Shown here: positions 59,293-64,000 of the stretch, piece after piece
Layout of the letters: each line of letters opens with the position of its first letter
Numbering within the stretch: the stretch's first letter is position 1
From: Nocardia sp. BMG51109
GTDB taxonomy: Bacteria; Actinomycetota; Actinomycetes; Mycobacteriales; Mycobacteriaceae
Direction: 5' to 3'
Length of the DNA: 64,000 bases
Assembly: GCF_000526215.1 (NCBI RefSeq)
Contig: NZ_JAFQ01000004.1
Coordinates: forward strand, 3,410,001 to 3,474,000
The notes under the pieces: generated by a model
What the model saw: only the letters and a program-made list of their open reading frames with translations
Databases searched by the model: none
Told to the model about the DNA's origin: nothing
Made by a program: the position numbers and the translations under genes

Positions 59293-59721
59293 GTGACGAC
59301 GCAGCAGGATTACCCGGTGCTCTGGCCGATGCCCACCCGGTGGGCGGACAACGACCACTACGGGCACGTCAACAACGTGACCTACTACTCGTACTTCGAC
59401 ACCGCGGTGAACGGCTGGCTGATGCACGCCACCGGGACCGATATCCGGGACCTGCCCGCCATCGGCGTCGTCGCGCAGACCTCCTGCCAGTTCCTCGGCT
59501 CGCTCAGCTTCCCCGACAAGGTGCAGGTCGGCCTGCGCGTCTCCCGGCTCGGCCGCACCAGCATCACCTACGATCTGGCCGTGTTCCGCGAGTCCGGCGA
59601 CGCGCTGGAACTCGCGGCCACCGGCACCTTCGTGCACGTCTACGTCGACGAGCAGACCCGCAAGCCGATCGAGATCCCGGACGTGATCCGCAGCGCCGCA
59701 ACGGCTCTGGTCACCGAATGA
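59293..59721 (+). CDS. Hotdog-fold acyl-CoA thioesterase (4HBT/FcbC type)
   Basis: 142 residues: WPMPTRWADNDHYGHVNNVT YYSYFDTAVNGWLM has the 4-hydroxybenzoyl-CoA thioesterase signature (RW.D.D..GHVNN..Y), with the catalytic Asp in DNDHYGHVNN; later FLGSLSFPDKVQVGLRVSRL and GTFVHVYVDEQTRKP. It hydrolyses acyl-CoA esters in the cytosol. TATTGT (59280-59285) lies 7 nt before GTG 59293: leaderless; GTG 59290 is an alternative. Its stop directly abuts that of bkdC on the other strand. Confidence 0.88.
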   Translation: MTTQQDYPVLWPMPTRWADNDHYGHVNNVTYYSYFDTAVNGWLMHATGTDIRDLPAIGVVAQTSCQFLGSLSFPDKVQVGLRVSRLGRTSITYDLAVFRESGDALELAATGTFVHVYVDEQTRKPIEIPDVIRSAATALVTE

Positions 59722-61140
59722 TCACACCCGCCCGAGCAGCGTGAGCGGATCCTCCAGCAGCGAGGACACCGTCGACAGGAAGCGCGCGCCCAGCTCGCCG
59801 TCGATCATCCGGTGGTCGAAGCTCACTCCCAGCGTGGTGACCCACCGGACGGCCAGTTCGTCGCGGTAGACCCACGGCTGCTTGCGGATCGAACCCAGGC
59901 ACAGGATCGCGCCCTCACCCGGATTGACCAGCGGTATCCCCGTATCCACGCCGAATACGCCGACATTGCTGATGGTGAACGTGCCGCCGCGCAGATCGGC
60001 CGGCGCGGCACTGCCGGCCCGGGCGACATCGGCCAGCCAGCCGATCTCCCGGCACAGATCGCGCAGGCTCAGCGTGTGGGCCTCCTTGAGATTGGGCACC
60101 AGCAGGCCGCGGTCGCTGGCCACCGCGATGCCCAGATTCACGTAGTGCTTGGTGACGATCTCCTTACGCTCCTCGTCCCACGACGAGTTGATGCCGGGGA
60201 ATTCGGCGATGGCCGCCAGCGTCGCCTTCGCCACCAGCGCCAGCGGGGTCAGCGAGAGGCCGGCGAACGAGTCGGTGCTGCGCAGATGGTCCAGCAGCTC
60301 CATCGACGCGGTGAAGTCGGTGGTGGCGAACGCGCCGGCCTGCGGGATGGTGCGGGCACTGGTCACCATGGCCGCGGCGGTGCGCTTGCGCACCCCGCTG
60401 ACCGGCGTGCGCGTCTCCCGGGCGGACGGGGTGGCGTGGATGAGGCCGCCGTCGGGGCGCATGGTCGGCACCGGCGGGGCGCTCGGCCGCGGCGCGTCGT
60501 CGGATTCGGGTTCGGGTTCCGGCCGCGGGCGGTTGCCGGGTTGCGACACCGGCACCGCGTGCCGGACGTCGTCGACGGTCACCGCGCCGCCCGGGCCGGA
60601 TCCGGCGACGTAGGCGATGTTGATGCCGAGTTCGCGGGCCAGCTTGCGGGCGGCCGGGGTCGCCGGGGGGCGGGCCGAGACCTCGGGATATGTCGGTACC
60701 GCGGCGGAATCCGGCCGTACCGCGGTGCTGTTCGCCGGGGGGCGGGTGCGGCGCGAGCCGGTCTCACCGCCCGGGCCGTAGCCGACCAGCACCGATTGCC
60801 GTTCGGGCGACTCGGATCCGGACCGCTCGGTGGTGCCTGCGGCGTCGGTGGTGTCGGTGGCGACCCGGATCAGTGGCGCGCCCACCGGCACCGTGTCGCC
60901 GGGTTGCGCCAGCAGTTCCAGCACCGTGCCGGAGAACGGGCACGGCAGCGCCACCTGGGCCTTGGCCGTCTCCACCTCGGCTATCGTCTGGTTCAATTCC
61001 ACCTGATCGCCGACGCCGACCGCCCACGACACCAGTTCGGCCTCGGTCAGCCCCTCACCGAGATCGGGTAGCCGGAACTCGAGCGCTGGGCCGTCTTCGG
61101 TCTCGCTCGGGGGACGTTCTGCTGCAACCGGGTCTTCCAA
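59722..61140 (-). CDS. bkdC: Branched-chain alpha-keto acid dehydrogenase E2 (dihydrolipoyl acyltransferase)
   Basis: 472 residues; the start appears to be TTG 61140 after GAAGGTG. N-terminal lipoyl domain (RLPDLGEGLTEAELVSWAVG; EVETAKAQV with the lipoylated Lys), a peripheral subunit-binding domain (ARKLARELGINIAYVAGSGP GGAVTVDDV), Pro-rich linkers and a C-terminal catalytic domain ending VSFDHRMIDGELGARFLSTV (His-Asp catalytic motif DHRxxDG). It transfers the acyl group from E1 to CoA. The third gene of bkdA-bkdB-bkdC; E3 is not encoded here (LpdA above is not an E3). Confidence 0.93.
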   Translation of the reverse strand: MEDPVAAERPPSETEDGPALEFRLPDLGEGLTEAELVSWAVGVGDQVELNQTIAEVETAKAQVALPCPFSGTVLELLAQPGDTVPVGAPLIRVATDTTDAAGTTERSGSESPERQSVLVGYGPGGETGSRRTRPPANSTAVRPDSAAVPTYPEVSARPPATPAARKLARELGINIAYVAGSGPGGAVTVDDVRHAVPVSQPGNRPRPEPEPESDDAPRPSAPPVPTMRPDGGLIHATPSARETRTPVSGVRKRTAAAMVTSARTIPQAGAFATTDFTASMELLDHLRSTDSFAGLSLTPLALVAKATLAAIAEFPGINSSWDEERKEIVTKHYVNLGIAVASDRGLLVPNLKEAHTLSLRDLCREIGWLADVARAGSAAPADLRGGTFTISNVGVFGVDTGIPLVNPGEGAILCLGSIRKQPWVYRDELAVRWVTTLGVSFDHRMIDGELGARFLSTVSSLLEDPLTLLGRV

Positions 61141-61168
61141 CGGGCACCTTCTGTCTGAGCGTTACGGG

Positions 61169-62149
61169 TCAGGCGGCAAGCGTGCGATCGACCGCGGCCA
61201 GGATGCGGTCGGGGTCGGGCAGGTGGTGCCGTTCGAGCTTAGCCGGGGGATAGGGGATGTCGAAGCCACCGACGCGCAGGACCGGTGCTTCCAGGTAATA
61301 GAAGCATCGTTCGGTGACGCGGGCGGCGATCTCGGCGCCCAGTCCGGCGAAAACCGGTGCCTCGTGCGCGATGACCAGCCGTCCGGTGCGGCGCACCGAC
61401 TCCTCGACGGTGTCCACGTCGATCGGCGACAGGCTGCGTAGATCGATCACCTCGAGCGAATGCCCCTCGCCGGCCGCGATTTCCGCGGCCGTCAGGGCGG
61501 TGCGCACCATGCCGCCGTAGGCGACCACGGTGGCGTCGTCGCCCTCGCGGCGGATCCGGGCGCGGTCGATCGGGAACGGGTCGTCGTCGAGGGCGTCGAC
61601 GTCGATGTCGGCCTTGTCCCAGTACCGGCGCTTGGGCTCGAAGAAGATCACCGGATCGTCCAGCGAGATCGCCTGGCGGAGCAGCAGATACGCATCGGCC
61701 GGATCGCTCGGTGCGATCACCCGCAGGCCCGCGGTATGGGCGAAGTACGCCTCCGGCGACTCGGAATGGTGTTCCACCGAGCCGATCCCGCCGCCGCACG
61801 GAATGCGAATCGTCAGGGGTGCGAACACCTTTCCCCGGGTGCGGTAGTGGATCTTGGCGACCTGGGAGACGATCTGGTCGAATGCCGGATAGACGAAACC
61901 GTCGAACTGGATCTCGCAGACCGGACGGTAGCCCCGCAGCGCCATGCCGAAAGCCGTTCCGATGATGCCGGACTCCGCCAGCGGCGTGTCGATGACGCGA
62001 TGGTTGCCGAAGTCCTTCTGCAGGGTGTCGGTCACCCGGAAGACGCCGCCGAGCCGGCCGATGTCCTCGCCCATCAGCACGACCTTCGGGTCGTCCTCCA
62101 GCGCCCGGCGCAGCCCGGTGTTCAGCGCGCCCGCGAATGTGGTGATCAT
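61169..62149 (-). CDS. bkdB: Branched-chain alpha-keto acid dehydrogenase E1 beta
   Basis: 326 residues: VVLMGEDIGRLGGVFRVTDT, IDTPLAESGIIGTAFGMALR, GGGIGSVEHHSESPEAYFAH, TVVAYGGMVRTALTAAEIAA, EVIDLRSLSPIDVDTVEESV and RVGGFDIPYPPAKLERHHLP. With BkdA it forms the thiamine-diphosphate E1 heterotetramer that decarboxylates branched-chain 2-oxo acids from Val, Leu and Ile. Its ATG overlaps the TGA of bkdA (ATGA), so the subunits are made in equal amounts. Confidence 0.94.
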   Translation of the reverse strand: MITTFAGALNTGLRRALEDDPKVVLMGEDIGRLGGVFRVTDTLQKDFGNHRVIDTPLAESGIIGTAFGMALRGYRPVCEIQFDGFVYPAFDQIVSQVAKIHYRTRGKVFAPLTIRIPCGGGIGSVEHHSESPEAYFAHTAGLRVIAPSDPADAYLLLRQAISLDDPVIFFEPKRRYWDKADIDVDALDDDPFPIDRARIRREGDDATVVAYGGMVRTALTAAEIAAGEGHSLEVIDLRSLSPIDVDTVEESVRRTGRLVIAHEAPVFAGLGAEIAARVTERCFYYLEAPVLRVGGFDIPYPPAKLERHHLPDPDRILAAVDRTLAA

Positions 62150-63258
62150 GCCCGGACTCCTTCCGCGATCGGCGGGGCATCGGATTCGCCCGCCGCGAGG
62201 TAGGCCGCGTACTGCCGGCGCTCCTCCGCGATCAGCGGGTGGTCGGTGGTGTAGACGTGCTCGAACAGTTGCGCCGGATCCGGGTCGGGCAGATCGATGG
62301 TGGCGGCGCGCACCCGGCCGCCGATCTCGTCGCACCGAGACTGCACGCGGTCCTCGAAATCGCTGTCCCACAGCTCTTCTCGCTCCAGCAGGCGGCGGAT
62401 CCGGTCGATCGGGTCGCGCCGCCGCCACAGCTCCGTCTCGGCGGCCGACCGGTAGCGGGTCGGGTCGTCGGCCGTGGTGTGCGGGCCCATCCGGTAGGTG
62501 ATGGCCTCGACGAACGACGGCCCGCCGCCGGCGCGGGCGCGGGCCACCGCCCAGCGGGTCATCGCCAGCACCGCCAGCACGTCGTTGCCGTCCACCTGCA
62601 CCCCCGGGATGCCGTAGCCGTAGGCGCGCCGCACGATCGGGGTGGGGCTCTGCACGTGCACCGGCTCGCTGATCGCCCACTGATTGTTCGTGCAGAAGAA
62701 CACCACCGGCGCGCTCCAGGATGCGGCGAAGCCGAGCGCCTCGGCGATATCGCCCTGGCTGGTGGCGCCGTCGCCGAAGTAGGTGAGCACCGCGATCTCG
62801 GCGCCGTCCAGCTGCGCGGCGTAGGCATAGCCGGTGGCGTGCAGGCCCTGGGCGCCCACCACGATCGCCGGATTGGTCATGTTGATGTCGGCCGGGTCCC
62901 AGCAGTGGTGGTCGACGCCGCGCCACAGCCGGGTCAGCAGGCTCGTGTCGACGCCCCGGCAGTAGGCGACGCCGGCCTCGCGATAGCTGCAGAACACGTA
63001 GTCGTCGGGATGCAGGGCGTGGGCGGAGCCGATCTGGGCGGCCTCCTGACCCAGCAGGGGAGGCCAGAGGCCCAGCTGGCCCTGGCGTTGCAGTGCGGTC
63101 GCCTCCACGTCGATGCGGCGGACCACCGCCATGTCCTCGTACAGCTGCCGCAATCGATCGGGTCCGATATCGGATACCAGCGCCGCGTGTTCTCTGTCGA
63201 ATACGCGGCGGCCGTCGGGTTGGACCAATTGCACCGGATGGGTGATCGGGTCGGCCAT
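62146..63258 (-). CDS. bkdA: Branched-chain alpha-keto acid dehydrogenase E1 alpha
   Basis: 370 residues. ATG 63258 is chosen over ATG 63264 because AGGAGG lies 8 nt before it. E1-alpha signatures: LWPPLLGQEAAQIGSAHALH, YCRGVDTSLLTRLWRG, the thiamine-diphosphate motif FGDGATSQGDIAEALGFAAS...NNQWAIS, and TYRMGPHTTADDPTRYRS (phosphorylation-loop region). First gene of the operon. The 550-bp upstream region contains a duplicated promoter module facing the divergent Lrp-family gene. Confidence 0.94.
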   Translation of the reverse strand: MADPITHPVQLVQPDGRRVFDREHAALVSDIGPDRLRQLYEDMAVVRRIDVEATALQRQGQLGLWPPLLGQEAAQIGSAHALHPDDYVFCSYREAGVAYCRGVDTSLLTRLWRGVDHHCWDPADINMTNPAIVVGAQGLHATGYAYAAQLDGAEIAVLTYFGDGATSQGDIAEALGFAASWSAPVVFFCTNNQWAISEPVHVQSPTPIVRRAYGYGIPGVQVDGNDVLAVLAMTRWAVARARAGGGPSFVEAITYRMGPHTTADDPTRYRSAAETELWRRRDPIDRIRRLLEREELWDSDFEDRVQSRCDEIGGRVRAATIDLPDPDPAQLFEHVYTTDHPLIAEERRQYAAYLAAGESDAPPIAEGVRA

Positions 63259-63380
63259 GGCCATCGCCTCCTGGGTCGTCGCTGTGCCGGGGTCGCCGTG
63301 CTTCGCGACAGAAGAGTGTGCGCTGTACCACATAGCATCCACGATTGAGCGACATGCGCAAGTGGTGACACACAAACTGG

Positions 63381-63424
63381 GCAGAATGCTCGTGATGACC
63401 GGTGTCATTCCGGGCATACTGCGT
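63381..63424. repeat. Upstream copy of the Lrp-gene promoter module
   Basis: GCAGAATGCTCGT (63381-63393), 21 bp, then CATACTGCGT (63415-63424). The same two words recur at 63766-63778 and 63799-63808 with 20 bp between. After this copy CATACT is followed by 7 nt and an ATG with a six-codon frame. Confidence 0.6.
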
Positions 63425-63763
63425 CGAATGATCAGATCTCGGTGAATCTCGCCGCCGTGCCGCCGTTCGTGTGCTCGATGCGCCTCGGCGCGATGGCCGG
63501 TCGAGTCGTGCCGATCGGGCCCGCCGCGGGTGGCCATGCCGTGCCGAAGCGATGTCTCGCCGGCTCGGGGCAGCAGGTGTCGAACCGGTGTCGGACCGGC
63601 CGGATCGGTCATGGATCGGGCGGACCGGGCGCCGCCGTGCCGTGTTCGCCGGTGGGAATTCCGCTGCGCGGACCGGTATTCGGCAGGGAACCGGCAGGTT
63701 GGTCCGGCCGGCTCGGATTCGGTGCGGTGCTGGGCGAGCTGCGCAGGAAGTTGTCTGTGTATT

Positions 63764-63808
63764 GAGCAGAATGCTCGTACGGCAGATCCGCCGACTGCCA
63801 TACTGCGT
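63764..63808 (+). promoter_or_regulatory. Promoter and putative Lrp box of the right-edge regulator gene
   Basis: GAGCA-GAA-TGCTC (63764-63776) is a perfect inverted repeat of the kind bound by Lrp/AsnC proteins. CATACT (63799-63804) preceded by TGC ends 6 nt before ATG 63811, so transcription is probably leaderless. Confidence 0.6.
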
Positions 63809-63810
63809 GC

Positions 63811-64000
63811 ATGTCGAGTGGAGAGCCGGCCGCGGGCGTGGTCGATGCGACGGATGCGCGGTTGTTGCTGGAACTGGTCGCCAATCCCCGTGCCACGGGT
63901 GTGGAACTGGCTACCCGGCTGGGGCTGTCCCGCAATACCGTGCAGGCTCGACTGGCCCGGTGGGAGGCCGGCGGCGTCCTGGCCGGCTTCGAGCGACGGA
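63811..64000 (+). CDS. Lrp/AsnC-family regulator, N-terminal part (cut by window end)
   Basis: 63 codons are visible: MSSGEPAAGVVDATDARLLL then a helix-turn-helix (NPRATGVELATRLGLSRNTV QARLARWEAGGVLAGFERR). It runs off the right edge. Divergent Lrp-type regulators of bkd operons are well known (BkdR of Pseudomonas, and a similar arrangement in mycobacteria), so this is probably the bkd regulator, responding to branched-chain amino acids. Confidence 0.82.
   Translation, partial: MSSGEPAAGVVDATDARLLLELVANPRATGVELATRLGLSRNTVQARLARWEAGGVLAGFERR

Larger units (their letters stand above)
63259..63810. other. Divergent promoter region of bkdA and an Lrp-family gene
   Basis: No gene is seen in these 552 bp. 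A ~43-bp module occurs twice, at 63381-63424 and 63766-63808; the second forms the promoter of the Lrp-family gene. Confidence 0.6.

Noticed and set aside
1..64000. A mobile element, prophage or biosynthetic gene cluster
   Set aside because: No transposase, integrase, terminal inverted repeats, tRNA attachment site, or modular synthase was seen anywhere in the window.

Overview
The window is high-GC (about 70%) actinobacterial chromosome, most likely Nocardia or a close mycolic-acid relative. The basis is gene content and order. From recall rather than a search, bases 1-43,600 run nearly collinear with the Mycobacterium tuberculosis block Rv3306c-Rv3274c: an M20 amidohydrolase, a gamma-glutamylcyclotransferase, lpdA, glpD2, nei2, lhr, pcd, an Lrp-type regulator, lat, accD5-accE5-maf, sseA, accA3, birA, a PH-domain protein, a GtrA protein, purK-purE and fadE25. 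No tRNA, rRNA, CRISPR array, insertion sequence or prophage was seen.

Layout. 1-11.5 kb: amidohydrolase end, cyclotransferase, LpdA, two Nocardia-type proline-rich envelope proteins, an aminotransferase, GlpD, and a TetR gene coupled to a broken flavoprotein gene. 11.5-19.8 kb: DNA repair (Nei2 glycosylase and a very long Lhr helicase) and a histidine phosphatase. 19.8-23.3 kb: lysine to alpha-aminoadipate (pcd, lat) with an Lrp regulator. 23.6-30.2 kb: acyl-CoA carboxylase (AccD5, AccE5, AccA3) with Maf and a rhodanese. 30.2-39.7 kb: Ser/Thr kinase, DUF1707 protein, BirA (which would biotinylate AccA3), acyl-ACP desaturase, PH-domain protein, a two-component system and GtrA. 39.8-43.6 kb: purK-purE, a TetR gene and fadE25 behind twin operator-like palindromes. 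43.7-50.7 kb: GNAT, FAD-linked oxidase, GroES-fold protein, MFS pump with divergent TetR, peptidase E, DinB-type and HIT proteins. 51-54 kb: the pntAa-pntAb-pntB transhydrogenase operon. 54-59.7 kb: SDR with TetR, MFS, AraC and a thioesterase. 59.7-64 kb: the bkdA-bkdB-bkdC branched-chain keto-acid dehydrogenase operon, divergent from an Lrp-family regulator cut by the window edge.

Two patterns cut across the genes. First, gene ends are repeatedly duplicated in tandem: the 3' end of the cyclotransferase (2 x 172 bp), the 5' end of nei2 (3 x 184 bp, giving two extra 65-codon frames that start like Nei), the 3' end of the histidine phosphatase (about 46-bp units in a 92-bp higher-order repeat), the 3' end of the response regulator (4 x 15 bp) and the start region of the FAD oxidase (2 x 23 bp). 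Second, about twenty genes have a TANNNT-like -10 hexamer ending 6-7 nt before the start codon and no Shine-Dalgarno sequence, so they are probably leaderless. Three genes carry apparent single-base deletions, which may be real or sequencing errors.
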